The position numbers and the translations under genes were made by a program. Shown piece by piece: positions 37,913 to 46,832 of a stretch of DNA of 64,000 nt; position 1 is the stretch's first letter; each line of letters opens with the position of its first letter. The notes below the pieces were generated by a model that worked only from the letters and a program-made list of their open reading frames with translations, was not told the origin of the DNA and ran no database searches. The DNA comes from Pseudoalteromonas sp. MM1. GTDB lineage: Bacteria; Pseudomonadota; Gammaproteobacteria; Enterobacterales; Alteromonadaceae. Location of the stretch: the NCBI RefSeq assembly GCF_030296835.1, contig NZ_AP027922.1, forward strand, positions 496,001-560,000, written 5' to 3'.

Positions 37913-38007
37913 CCCGAAGGGCTAGACAAGCAAAAAGTTTTGCTTTCAAGCTGGAGCGAGAGGAGCTCTGCGACGAACTGGAACGTGCCCGAAGGGCTAG
38001 ACAACTT

Positions 38008-38345
38008 GTAGACGCACAGCTTGCTGGCGTTTTAAAAGCAACGCTTTTACGTATTTAAAAAATGCGTGAGCAAGCTTCACGCCTACGTGGGTTTTATGAA
38101 CGGTGTATATTGTGTTGTAGACGCGCAGCTTGCTGGCGTTTAAAAGCAACGCTTTTACATATTTATAAAAAATGCGTGAGCAAACTTCACGCCTACGTGG
38201 GTTTTATACTCGCTGCTACTTATAAGTTTTCTCATTTATTCCTCTTTTGCTTCTCTTTGTGCAAAAAATAAAAAATTAATTCACAAAGAGGTTAAGACAC
38301 GCTGCGCTTTAGAGGGGAACGTTGTAGGCGCCTAGCTTACTGGCG
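38008..38345. repeat. REP palindrome cluster between rfaH and wza
   Basis: Alternating units: GTAG plus hairpin at 38008-38030, inverted unit with CCTAC at 38064-38086, GTAG plus hairpin at 38117-38139, inverted unit at 38174-38196 and a degenerate GTAG unit at 38324-38345. Forward units read ACGCACAGCTTGCTGGCGT, inverted ones GCGTGAGCAAGCTTCACGC. Between pairs lies the small palindrome AAAAGCAACGCTTTTA. The spacing and alternation resemble BIME arrays. Confidence 0.75.
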
Positions 38346-38425
38346 CGCTTAGGCTTTATGCCACTAAAAAATAATACAAAGCACGATATAAATTTGTTGC
38401 TATTAAAACCAGTATGTACATTATT

Positions 38426-38770
38426 CTGATAGCTGATAGCTGATAGCTGATAGCTGATAGCTGATAGCTGATAGCTGATAGCTGATAGCTGATAGCTGAT
38501 AGCTGATAGCTGATAGCTGATAGCTGATAGCTGATAGCTGATAGCTGATAGCTGATAGCTGATAGCTGATAGCTGATAGCTGATAGCTGATAGCTGATAG
38601 CTGATAGCTGATAGCTGATAGCTGATAGCTGATAGCTGATAGCTGATAGCTGATAGCTGATAGCTGATAGCTGATAGCTGATAGCTGATAGCTGATAGCT
38701 GATAGCTGATAGCTGATAGCTGATAGCTGATAGCTGATAGCTGATAGCTGATAGCTGATAGCTGATAGCT
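38426..38770. repeat. Heptanucleotide satellite TGATAGC, about 49 copies
   Basis: 345 bp of uninterrupted, essentially perfect TGATAGC repeats. Because 7 is not a multiple of 3, all three minus-strand frames stay open and give a phantom SAISYQL peptide repeat, which is not a gene. The same heptamer in the same orientation recurs at 63319-63480. Confidence 0.98.
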
Positions 38771-38839
38771 CAAACAAACCGATTCTCGCTTGCGTGTAAA
38801 CATACCTCATGCTTTAATTACACCGCTAAAAAATAAGTA

Positions 38840-38857
38840 CTCACCAAGGTTGGTGAG
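38840..38857. promoter_or_regulatory. Perfect inverted repeat just upstream of wza
   Basis: CTCACCAAGGTTGGTGAG has 8-bp arms around GG and ends 36 bases before the wza start codon. It could be an operator or a 5' leader hairpin. No U-tract follows. It shares GAGCAAGC with the REP units at its right edge. Confidence 0.35.
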
Positions 38858-38893
38858 CAAGCGCAATATTTAAAATAATTTTGGGATTCTACA

Positions 38894-40006
38894 ATGGCGT
38901 TAAGCTGTAAATCACTCGCAACTTCTCTCGTAATGCTAGCAATATCAGGGTGTACAATAGTACCCGGTAGCCATTTTGAAGGCATAGATTCAGGCGAACA
39001 AACATATAACCTTGAGCAAGATCTCGAAAAAGTAAACATCCAAATTATCGACTCGCAGCTTTTAAATAAACAAAAGTTAGCGCAAGCAGCGGCTAAGCCT
39101 ATTTCAAGCAGTGCGGGTGTTAATACCAGCGATTACGAATACAAACTAGGTGTAGGTGATGTACTTACAATAGGCGTATGGGATCATCCTGAGCTTACAA
39201 TACCAGCTGCTGTACAACGTACCGCAGAGTTTGACGGCTTTCGCGTACAAAAAGACGGCACAATTACCTACGCGTATGCCCCTAACATTCCTGCTGCAGG
39301 CCGAACAATTAGCCAAGTGCGCGACGACCTAGTAAAGCGCTTAAGCCGAGTGATAGAAGACCCACAGGTAGATGTAAAAGTAGTGGGCTTTAGAAGCCAA
39401 AAAGCATACGTAACAGGTGAGGTAAATAAGCCTGGCGTTTACCCCGTAACCGAAATACCCCTTACCCTTATTGATGCGCTAAACCAAGCGGGTGGATTAA
39501 CCGATTCAGCCGATTGGCGCACCGTTACCTTTACCCGAGGCGATAAAACAGAAGTTATTAAGCTTGATGATTTTTATGCCCACGGTGACATTTCGCAAAA
39601 CCGTTTACTACAACACGGTGATATAGTGCATGTAAGCCGTAACGATGCACAAAAAGTATTTGTACTAGGCGATGTAAAAAAAGCGGGGTCAGTAACCCTT
39701 AATCGCTACGGTTTAAACTTAGCCGAAGCATTAAGTGATTCGGGCGGTTTAAACGAAGCAACAGCAGATGCAAATGGCGTATTTGTACTGCGTAAAAGCA
39801 ACGTAGAACAAACGGGCTATATTGCAAACGTATACCAGCTACATGCAAAAAATATTGCAGCTATGGTATTAGCAGAGCAGTTTGAACTTGAGCCAAGCGA
39901 CATTGTATATGTAACCTCTGCACCACTTGCACGTTGGAACCGCGTAATAAGCTTATTACTACCGTCAGTTTCTACAGTTGATAACATTAACGATATTAAC
40001 AACTAA
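38894..40006 (+). CDS. wza: Capsule export outer-membrane lipoprotein Wza
   Basis: 370 residues with a lipoprotein signal (MALSCKSLATSLVMLAISGC, lipobox ISGC). It has the Poly_export domain (YKLGVGDVLTIGVWDHPELT, FRVQKDGTITYAYAPNIPAA, GRTISQVRDDLVKRLSRVIE) and two SLBB domains (KAYVTGEVNKPGVYPVTEIP, KVFVLGDVKKAGSVTLNRYG). It ends with the amphipathic barrel-forming helix region LARWNRVISLLLPS. The length is near that of E. coli Wza (379). It forms the octameric outer-membrane pore for the second glycan and is the first gene of the wza-wzb-wzc set. Confidence 0.96.
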   Translation: MALSCKSLATSLVMLAISGCTIVPGSHFEGIDSGEQTYNLEQDLEKVNIQIIDSQLLNKQKLAQAAAKPISSSAGVNTSDYEYKLGVGDVLTIGVWDHPELTIPAAVQRTAEFDGFRVQKDGTITYAYAPNIPAAGRTISQVRDDLVKRLSRVIEDPQVDVKVVGFRSQKAYVTGEVNKPGVYPVTEIPLTLIDALNQAGGLTDSADWRTVTFTRGDKTEVIKLDDFYAHGDISQNRLLQHGDIVHVSRNDAQKVFVLGDVKKAGSVTLNRYGLNLAEALSDSGGLNEATADANGVFVLRKSNVEQTGYIANVYQLHAKNIAAMVLAEQFELEPSDIVYVTSAPLARWNRVISLLLPSVSTVDNINDINN

Positions 40007-40018
40007 AAGGTTTTTAAA

Positions 40019-40453
40019 ATGTTTGATTCAGTTTTAGTTGTATGTGCGGGCAACATATGCCGCAGCCCTACCGGTGAATATGTATTAAAGCAAAAGCTTG
40101 AAGGTAAAAATATTAAAGTATCATCGGCTGGGTTAACCGCACTTGAAGGCAAACCTGCCGATGCCACAGCAAAGCAAATTGCACAGGCAAATGGTGTAAA
40201 TATGGATGCCCACCAAGGGCGCCAATTAACATCGGCTTTAGTGGCACAAAACAGTGTTATTTTAGTAATGGAAGAACGCCATTTAAACGATGTACACGCC
40301 CGTTACCCAGAGGCGCGCGGTAAAACCTTTTTACTCGGTAAGTGGATCAACAACGCCGAAATACCCGACCCATACCGCCAAAGCCAAGAGGCTTTTGAAC
40401 ACGTTTATACATTAATCGATAGCGCATGCAGCGCTTGGCAAAAGTATTTATAA
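40019..40453 (+). CDS. wzb: Low-molecular-weight protein tyrosine phosphatase Wzb
   Basis: 144 residues. The P-loop VCAGNICRSPTGEYVL has the nucleophile Cys9 and Arg15 (C-x5-R), and the general acid lies in the EIPDPYRQS loop. Wzb dephosphorylates the tyrosine cluster of the Wzc kinase, which cycles the export complex. It is 12 bp after wza and 3 bp before wzc. The DPYR motif and length match the family (about 147). Confidence 0.97.
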   Translation: MFDSVLVVCAGNICRSPTGEYVLKQKLEGKNIKVSSAGLTALEGKPADATAKQIAQANGVNMDAHQGRQLTSALVAQNSVILVMEERHLNDVHARYPEARGKTFLLGKWINNAEIPDPYRQSQEAFEHVYTLIDSACSAWQKYL

Positions 40454-40456
40454 GGA

Positions 40457-42694
40457 ATGGCTAAATTAATGACTGCCCAGCCTAGTAATAAAAGTAAAAA
40501 TACCGCACAACCCACGCAAGAAATCGACTTAATGGCACTACTAGGTGCATTGCTCGATCGTAAATATTTTATAGCCGGTATAACCGCATTATTTATGTTT
40601 GTAGGTGTGGTTTATGCTGTATTAAGTACACCGGTTTACCAAGCCACCGCGATGATACAGGTAGAAGATGGCGGCGCATCGGTCCCAGGGTTTGACGACA
40701 TGGCCGGAATGTTCGAAAGTACATCGGCCGCAGTAACCGAAATAGAGCTCCTAAAATCGCGCAGTGTTATTGGCGAGGCAGTAGATACACTCAAGCTTGA
40801 TATAACAGCTGAGCCTAAGCTCTTCCCTTTTATTGGTAATCGCGCTTATCGTAAGTTTATGCCAATGGAAGAGGGCGACCTAGCCGAGCCAAGCTTTGGT
40901 GCAAGCAGTTATGCGTGGGGTGGCGAAAGCATAAACATATTTAGGTTTGACGTACCGCGCACTGCTATAAATCGAAAATTTACCCTTGTGGCACAAACAA
41001 ATAATGGGGTGGCTCTTCTAAACGCTGATGGCAACCAAATACTCGCTGGTAAAGTAGGCGAGGAGCTTACTAATGGCAAGTTTAACTTAACAGTACGCGA
41101 GCTTAACGCGCGCCCAGGTACAGAGTTTATAATTACTCGTAGAGATCGCCTAAATACAATACTTGATTTACAAGCAGCTATTGGTGCAAGCGAAAAAGGT
41201 AAAGACTCAGGCATAATTAATTTAAGCCTGCAAAGCACAAAACCAAGTTATGCTGAAAAAGTACTTGATAAAGTAGCCGCTATTTATGTACGCCGTAACG
41301 TTGAGCGCAACAGTGCAGAGGCACAAAAGTCGCTCGAGTTTTTAGAAGTACAATTACCTGAAATTAAAAAACAGCTTGAATATGCAGAACAACGCTTTAA
41401 CGACTACCAAATAAAACGCCAGTCTATAAACATAACGCTCGAAACCCAAGGTGTACTAGAGCAAGTTGTTAAACTTGAGACTAAGCTACAAGAGCTAAAC
41501 CTAAAGCGCTTAGAACTCGGTCGTAAATTCAAAAAAAGCCACCCATCATACCAAGGTATTGTTGAGCAAATTCAAGCGGTAGAAAAACAAAAAGATCAAC
41601 TAATTGGTGAGGTAGGTAGCCTGCCCGAAACCCAACAAGAGCTATTACGTTTAAAGCGCGATGTTGAGGTAAGTAACCAAATATACACTTTACTACTTAG
41701 CAAAACCCAAGAGCTCGACATAGTGCGTGCAGGCACCGTAGGTAATGTGCGCGTTATTGACTACGCCGAGGTAAACACCACAAAACCAGTTAAGCCTAAA
41801 AAAGCATTAATAGTGGTTATGGCGACTATGCTTGGCGGTATGCTAAGCGTTGCAGTTGTGCTTATACAAAAAGCCATGCATAAAGGGGTAGAAGACCCAA
41901 GCGAGATAGAGGCACTAGGCATACCCGTTTACGCAAGTGTACCGCACTCAGACCATCAAGATAAGCTAACCGGCTTTACTAAAGCGCGTAAAAATAAAGC
42001 CGCAAAAGCAAAAACCATACTCGCGCTCGATAACCCGGCAGACCTTTCAATAGAGGCACTACGTAGCCTGCGTACCAGCTTACATTTTGCGATGATGGAA
42101 GCTAAAAATAATATTATTGCTATATCGGGGCCAAGCCCTGGTGTGGGTAAATCGTTTATATCGGTTAACTTAGCTTCGGTGCTTGCCCAAAGCGGCAAAA
42201 AAGTGCTGATTATTGATGCCGATATGCGTAAAGGCTACTTACAAACACAGTTTGGCTTAAAGTGGGATGACGGCTTAAGTGATTACCTATCGGGGCGTTT
42301 AAACCTAGAGCAAGTGACTAAACCAACCAAGGTTGAAGGGTTGAATGTAATTACACGCGGGCAAATACCACCAAACCCATCAGAGCTGTTAATGCACAGT
42401 AACTTTAGTAAGTTGGTGGAAGAGGTTAGCGCTGCTTACGACATCGTAATTATAGATACCCCGCCAATACTCGCGGTAACAGACCCTGCTATAGTGAGTG
42501 CCCACACAGGCACTACCTTATTAGTGGCACGCTTTGGCCAAAACCACCTGCGTGAAATAGAACTAACCCGTAACCGTTTTGAACAAAATGGCATAGATGT
42601 AAAAGGCTTAGTGTTTAACGGTGTAGTTAAAAAGGCGAGTAATGCATATGGTTATTATGGCTATTACAATTACGAATATAAGTCAGATAAATAA
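40457..42694 (+). CDS. wzc: Polysaccharide co-polymerase/BY-kinase Wzc
   Basis: 745 residues. The N-terminal Wzz domain starts IDLMALLGALLDRKYFIAGI with TM1 at about 34-54. A long periplasmic coiled-coil region (LEFLEVQLPEIKKQLEYAEQ) and GNVRVIDYAEV precede TM2 at about 450-472. The cytoplasmic BY-kinase has Walker A SGPSPGVGKSF (about 557), Walker A' LIIDADMRKG and Walker B IVIIDTPP. The tail YGYYGYYNYEY supplies seven tyrosines for autophosphorylation. It couples polymerisation to export through Wza and is reversed by Wzb. Length is standard (about 720). Confidence 0.97.
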   Translation: MAKLMTAQPSNKSKNTAQPTQEIDLMALLGALLDRKYFIAGITALFMFVGVVYAVLSTPVYQATAMIQVEDGGASVPGFDDMAGMFESTSAAVTEIELLKSRSVIGEAVDTLKLDITAEPKLFPFIGNRAYRKFMPMEEGDLAEPSFGASSYAWGGESINIFRFDVPRTAINRKFTLVAQTNNGVALLNADGNQILAGKVGEELTNGKFNLTVRELNARPGTEFIITRRDRLNTILDLQAAIGASEKGKDSGIINLSLQSTKPSYAEKVLDKVAAIYVRRNVERNSAEAQKSLEFLEVQLPEIKKQLEYAEQRFNDYQIKRQSINITLETQGVLEQVVKLETKLQELNLKRLELGRKFKKSHPSYQGIVEQIQAVEKQKDQLIGEVGSLPETQQELLRLKRDVEVSNQIYTLLLSKTQELDIVRAGTVGNVRVIDYAEVNTTKPVKPKKALIVVMATMLGGMLSVAVVLIQKAMHKGVEDPSEIEALGIPVYASVPHSDHQDKLTGFTKARKNKAAKAKTILALDNPADLSIEALRSLRTSLHFAMMEAKNNIIAISGPSPGVGKSFISVNLASVLAQSGKKVLIIDADMRKGYLQTQFGLKWDDGLSDYLSGRLNLEQVTKPTKVEGLNVITRGQIPPNPSELLMHSNFSKLVEEVSAAYDIVIIDTPPILAVTDPAIVSAHTGTTLLVARFGQNHLREIELTRNRFEQNGIDVKGLVFNGVVKKASNAYGYYGYYNYEYKSDK

Positions 42695-42712
42695 ATATAA
42701 AATGAGAAGTAT

Positions 42713-43717
42713 ATGACTTTGAAAGTAGGCGATCCAGTTACAACAGACCAACCTTTAAACACTAGTTTAGAGGAGTCAATCTTCATAACAGAAAGTTTCA
42801 AATCTAAATCAGAGGCATTAAAGCAAAGTACTATATATGTTTTTTGCCCTGAGGAATGCGCAGAAAAAATAACTACGATCATAGATGATTACTCATTCAA
42901 TATTGTTATAAATGACTACGCGATAACAGATTTTACTAAAAAAGTAGTTTGCCATTATCAAAGCGCCCATTTGACTAAAGAGCAGCGTAAGTTTTTAGTG
43001 AACGCAACAGAGTGCGGAGCTTGGGTTGAGCCATTAGTTAGCTATTTAGATGATAGATTAAAGTATACAGAGGTTCGTTTACTTCATAGCAGTTACTTTT
43101 TGCACCAAAAAGCGTTTTCAATATTATCAAATCAACGAACCCAAATTGCTAAGCGTTTTGTAGATATTTTTAGTGCAATTATCTTACTTATACTCACAAT
43201 CCCTTTTTCATTAATTGCAGCGCTGCTCATTAAGCTTGAAAGCCCTGGGCCTATGCTTTTTAAACAAAAGCGTACTGGGCAATACAATAAGGAATTTGAA
43301 GTATATAAATTTAGATCAATGCGTAATGATGCTGAAAAGAATGGTGCTCAATGGGCTTCAAAAAACGATGCACGCGTGACTAAAGTGGGCAGATTTATAC
43401 GAAAAACAAGAATAGACGAAATACCTCAGCTTATAAATGTATTACAAGGCACTATGTCAATAATCGGGCCAAGGCCTGAGCGTGAAGTGTTTATAAAAGA
43501 TTTAGAAAAGGAAATACCTTACTATCGTTTTCGCCATGCAGTTAAACCTGGTGTAACTGGGTTAGCCCAAGTAAGTTACCCTTATGGTGCATCGGTTGAA
43601 GACGCTATATGGAAGCACAAGTACGACATTCACTATATTAAACACCATTCAGTGTTATTAGATTTTAAAATATTACTTTTAACGGTAAAAACGGTTATTT
43701 TTGGTATGGGCCGATAA
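42713..43717 (+). CDS. Undecaprenyl-phosphate sugar phosphotransferase (WbaP/WcaJ C-terminal type)
   Basis: 334 residues. The C-terminal 200 residues are a bacterial sugar transferase: RFVDIFSAIILLILTIPFSL (membrane re-entrant helix), ESPGPMLFKQKRTGQYN, YKFRSMRNDAE, RKTRIDEIPQLINVLQGTMS, IGPRPERE and KPGVTGLAQVSYPYG. The first 130 residues are soluble and lack the four or five transmembrane helices of full-length WbaP/WcaJ. It should start the second glycan on Und-P. Likely substrates are hexose-1-phosphates or HexNAc-1-phosphate; sequence alone does not settle this. Confidence 0.88.
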   Translation: MTLKVGDPVTTDQPLNTSLEESIFITESFKSKSEALKQSTIYVFCPEECAEKITTIIDDYSFNIVINDYAITDFTKKVVCHYQSAHLTKEQRKFLVNATECGAWVEPLVSYLDDRLKYTEVRLLHSSYFLHQKAFSILSNQRTQIAKRFVDIFSAIILLILTIPFSLIAALLIKLESPGPMLFKQKRTGQYNKEFEVYKFRSMRNDAEKNGAQWASKNDARVTKVGRFIRKTRIDEIPQLINVLQGTMSIIGPRPEREVFIKDLEKEIPYYRFRHAVKPGVTGLAQVSYPYGASVEDAIWKHKYDIHYIKHHSVLLDFKILLLTVKTVIFGMGR

Positions 43718-44463
43718 TGCAAGAGCCTTTAGTATCAGTAATTATGCCTGCTTATAATGCGGAAGATTACATTTCCGAATCCATTGAGTCGGTCCTTACA
43801 CAAAGCTATAAAAATTGGGAGTTATTGATAACTGATGATCGCTCTACTGATACTACTCAGAAAATAATTAATGAATACGCTATAAAAGATCATCGAATAA
43901 AGTTATTTATAAATGAGCAAAATGGTGGGGCAGGGGTTGCACGTAATAACTCTATTAAACAAGCAAAAGGTCGATTTATTGCTTTTTTAGACGCGGATGA
44001 CCTGTGGTTACCAGAAAAGCTCACTAAACAGATTAGTTTTATGCTTAAAAACAATTATGCTTTTACTTTTACTGCATACCAAAAAATGGAAGCTGAACAC
44101 TTAAAGGGTGTTATATCTCCTCCAAGCACTACTACATATAAGAAATTATTAAGCAGCAATGTGATTGGTTGTCTGACGGCAGTTTATGATAGTGGCTTGT
44201 TAGGTAAGCAATATATGCCTCTAATTCGTAAAAGGCAGGATATGGGTCTTTGGCTGAATATATTAAAACAAACCCCTTATGCGTACAGCATTCCAACTGT
44301 TTTGGCTCTATATAGGGCTGATTCTGGAATGACTCAAAACAAACTTAAAGTTTTGAAGTCCCAGTGGAATTTATACAGAGAAGTTCAGGGGCTAAATATT
44401 TTAAGGTCTATAAAATATTTTGTAGTTTACGCCTTAAAAGGCTATCTGAAATATAAAAAATAA
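43717..44463 (+). CDS. Glycosyltransferase, GT2 family
   Basis: 248 residues. It has the GT-A fold with PLVSVIMPAYNAEDYISESI, ITDDRSTDTTQ, NGGAGVARNNSIKQAKGRFI and the DxD-type ADDLWLPEKL, a standard GT2 (WaaV/KdtX-like) inverting enzyme. The ATG overlaps the stop of the initiating transferase (TAATG). It probably adds the second sugar of the capsule repeat. Confidence 0.92.
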   Translation: MQEPLVSVIMPAYNAEDYISESIESVLTQSYKNWELLITDDRSTDTTQKIINEYAIKDHRIKLFINEQNGGAGVARNNSIKQAKGRFIAFLDADDLWLPEKLTKQISFMLKNNYAFTFTAYQKMEAEHLKGVISPPSTTTYKKLLSSNVIGCLTAVYDSGLLGKQYMPLIRKRQDMGLWLNILKQTPYAYSIPTVLALYRADSGMTQNKLKVLKSQWNLYREVQGLNILRSIKYFVVYALKGYLKYKK

Positions 44464-44471
44464 GTGGAAAG

Positions 44472-45662
44472 ATGGAAAATATACTTAAACTCATTGGTCG
44501 GAAGAAAGAGCTTTTTTTAAAAGACATATCAAAAAGCGAAACTGAGTTAACAAATGTTGTAACAAACTCTTCATTTCTAGTATTAGGAGGTGCAGGCTCA
44601 ATAGGCCAAGCTGTCACTAAAGAAATATTTAAACGCAACCCGAAAAAACTGCATGTTGTCGATATTAGCGAAAATAATATGGTTGAGTTAGTTCGTGATG
44701 TTCGTAGTTCGTTTGGCTATATCGACGGCGATTTTCAAACATTCGCGCTTGATATTGGCTCAGTAGAATACGATGCGTTTATAAAAGCAGATGGCCAATA
44801 TGACTATGTATTGAACTTATCGGCACTTAAACATGTACGCAGTGAAAAAGACCCATTTACTTTGATGCGTATGATAGACGTAAATGTATTTAATACTGAT
44901 AAAACGATTCAGCAATCGATTGATTGTGGTGCAAAAAAATATTTTTGTGTATCTACAGATAAAGCAGCAAACCCAGTAAATATGATGGGAGCATCTAAAC
45001 GTATTATGGAAATGTTTTTAATGCGTAAAAGCGAAAAAATCGCTATTTCTACCGCTCGATTTGCCAACGTTGCTTTTTCAGATGGGTCATTATTGCATGG
45101 CTTTAACCAGCGTATACAAAAGCAGCAACCAATAGTTGCTCCTAGCGATATAAAACGCTACTTTGTTACACCCCAAGAGTCTGGTGAACTATGTTTAATG
45201 TCTTGTATTTTTGGTGAAAATAGAGACATTTTCTTTCCAAAACTAAGTGAAGCTTTACACTTAATTACCTTTGCAGATATTGCTGTAAAATACCTTCAAG
45301 ATCGTGGTTACGAACCTTTTTTATGTAAAACTGAAGACGAAGCACGTGAGCTAGTAAAAACGCTACCCGCTCAAGGTAAGTGGCCATGTTTATTTACTGA
45401 AAGTGACACCACAGGCGAAAAAGACTTTGAAGAATTTTTTACCGACAATGAAACACTAGATATGGAACGTTTTGAAAACTTAGGCATTATTAAAAATGAC
45501 GCTATTTTCGAACAAACTTTGTTAGCCGAATTTGAAGAAGCAATTACTCAAATGAAAACTAATAAATCTTGGACAAAAGACGAAATTGTGTCGCTTTTCT
45601 TTAAAATGCTACCTGACTTTGGGCATAAAGAAACGGGCAAATACCTTGATGGTAAAATGTAA
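44472..45662 (+). CDS. legB: NDP-GlcNAc 4,6-dehydratase of legionaminate synthesis (LegB)
   Basis: 396 residues. It is a soluble SDR with SSFLVLGGAGSIGQAVTKEI, LNLSALKHVRSEKDPFTLMR and the active-site segment STDKAANPVNMMGASKR (Met at the usual Tyr place), then ARFANVAFSDGS. The C-terminal extension EEFFTDNETLDMERFENLGI is typical of the LegB subgroup rather than PseB or PglF. It forms the 4-keto-6-deoxy intermediate. In Campylobacter jejuni LegB acts on GDP-GlcNAc; the ptmE-like gene downstream suggests the same here. It is the first gene of the leg block. Confidence 0.88.
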   Translation: MENILKLIGRKKELFLKDISKSETELTNVVTNSSFLVLGGAGSIGQAVTKEIFKRNPKKLHVVDISENNMVELVRDVRSSFGYIDGDFQTFALDIGSVEYDAFIKADGQYDYVLNLSALKHVRSEKDPFTLMRMIDVNVFNTDKTIQQSIDCGAKKYFCVSTDKAANPVNMMGASKRIMEMFLMRKSEKIAISTARFANVAFSDGSLLHGFNQRIQKQQPIVAPSDIKRYFVTPQESGELCLMSCIFGENRDIFFPKLSEALHLITFADIAVKYLQDRGYEPFLCKTEDEARELVKTLPAQGKWPCLFTESDTTGEKDFEEFFTDNETLDMERFENLGIIKNDAIFEQTLLAEFEEAITQMKTNKSWTKDEIVSLFFKMLPDFGHKETGKYLDGKM

Positions 45663-45677
45663 TTAGGCAAATATATC

Positions 45678-46832
45678 ATGACTAAACAGCTTGTTTCATT
45701 TGTGAAAGATCTCTACCAAACGAACGAGTTTATTCCTTTACACGCACCAACGTTTTCAGGAAATGAACAACAATATGTATCTGAAACGATAAGCAGTACA
45801 TTTGTATCAAGTGTTGGTAAATTTGTAGATGATTTTGAAGGCCACATTGAAAATTACACCGGAACCGCAAAAGCTGTTGCTACTGTAAATGGTACCGCAG
45901 CGTTGCATGCAGCGCTGTATATGGCGGGAGTTAAAAGTAACGATATCGTTATTACTCAAGCTCTTACTTTTGTAGCAACTTGCAATGCATTGCATCATAT
46001 GGGAGCAGAGCCGGCATTTGTTGACGTATCACCCGTTAGCTTGGGGTTATGCCCTAAAGCTTTGTCTGCTTTTTTAGAGCAATATGCAGTATTAACCGAG
46101 TCGGGTCCCGTGCATAAAATCACAAAGCAACGCTTTCAGGCAGTGGTTCCAATGCATACATTTGGGCATCCTGTTGAGCTTGATGAGTTAATAGGTGTGT
46201 GTAATGAGTGGCAAATCGCTTTAGTAGAAGATGCAGCAGAAAGCCTTGGCTCTTTTTACAAGGGTAAGCATACCGGTACCTTAGGTGACTTTGGCGCAAT
46301 TAGCTTTAATGGAAATAAAATTATTACCACCGGTGGGGGCGGTATGGTTTTATGCAAAACCTTAGCGTCAGGGCAGCGCACCAAACACATAACTACCACA
46401 GCTAAAGTGCCTCATCCGTATGAATTTTTTCATGATGAAGCGGGCTTTAATTATCGAATGCCTAACTTAAACGCAGCACTTGGCTGCGCGCAAATGGAAA
46501 ATTTGGCCGCATTTGTAGAAAATAAACGTCATCTTGCGAATTTATATGTAGATTTTTTTAAAGGGTCTGATTTTAAATTTGTCACTGAGCCTAATTATGC
46601 AAAATCAAACTATTGGTTAAACGCCATTATTTGTCCAAATCAAAGTGAACGAGAAAAACTATTAAAACAGACTAATGCTGATGGCGTAATGACCCGACCA
46701 GTTTGGCAATTAATGCATCGTTTACCTATGTTCGAAAAGGCAATGAGAGGCGATTTAAGCCATTCAGAGTTTATAGAGGCGCACTTAGTTAATATACCAA
46801 GCTCTCCAGTTAATAGTTTAGGCAAATTGTAA
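45678..46832 (+). CDS. legC: PLP-dependent aminotransferase LegC
   Basis: 384 residues, DegT/DnrJ/EryC1/StrS family. Visible motifs are PLHAPTFSGNEQQYVSETIS, GTAALHAALYMAGV, TFVATCNALHHMGAEPAFVD, EDAAESLGSFYKGKHTGTLG and the PLP lysine in SFNGNKIITTGGGGMV (about residue 213), with FNYRMPNLNAALGCAQ. It aminates C4 of the keto sugar formed by LegB. The start lies 15 bp after legB and its stop overlaps legG. Confidence 0.92.
   Translation: MTKQLVSFVKDLYQTNEFIPLHAPTFSGNEQQYVSETISSTFVSSVGKFVDDFEGHIENYTGTAKAVATVNGTAALHAALYMAGVKSNDIVITQALTFVATCNALHHMGAEPAFVDVSPVSLGLCPKALSAFLEQYAVLTESGPVHKITKQRFQAVVPMHTFGHPVELDELIGVCNEWQIALVEDAAESLGSFYKGKHTGTLGDFGAISFNGNKIITTGGGGMVLCKTLASGQRTKHITTTAKVPHPYEFFHDEAGFNYRMPNLNAALGCAQMENLAAFVENKRHLANLYVDFFKGSDFKFVTEPNYAKSNYWLNAIICPNQSEREKLLKQTNADGVMTRPVWQLMHRLPMFEKAMRGDLSHSEFIEAHLVNIPSSPVNSLGKL

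Noticed and set aside
37765..38770. Possible CRISPR array
   Set aside because: The repeats are contiguous short tandems (7 and 13 bp) with no unique spacers and no cas genes in the window.
38309..38810. Long minus-strand open frames with a repeated SAISYQL peptide
   Set aside because: They are produced by the TGATAGC satellite, whose complement has no stop in any frame. There is no start signal or real sequence complexity.
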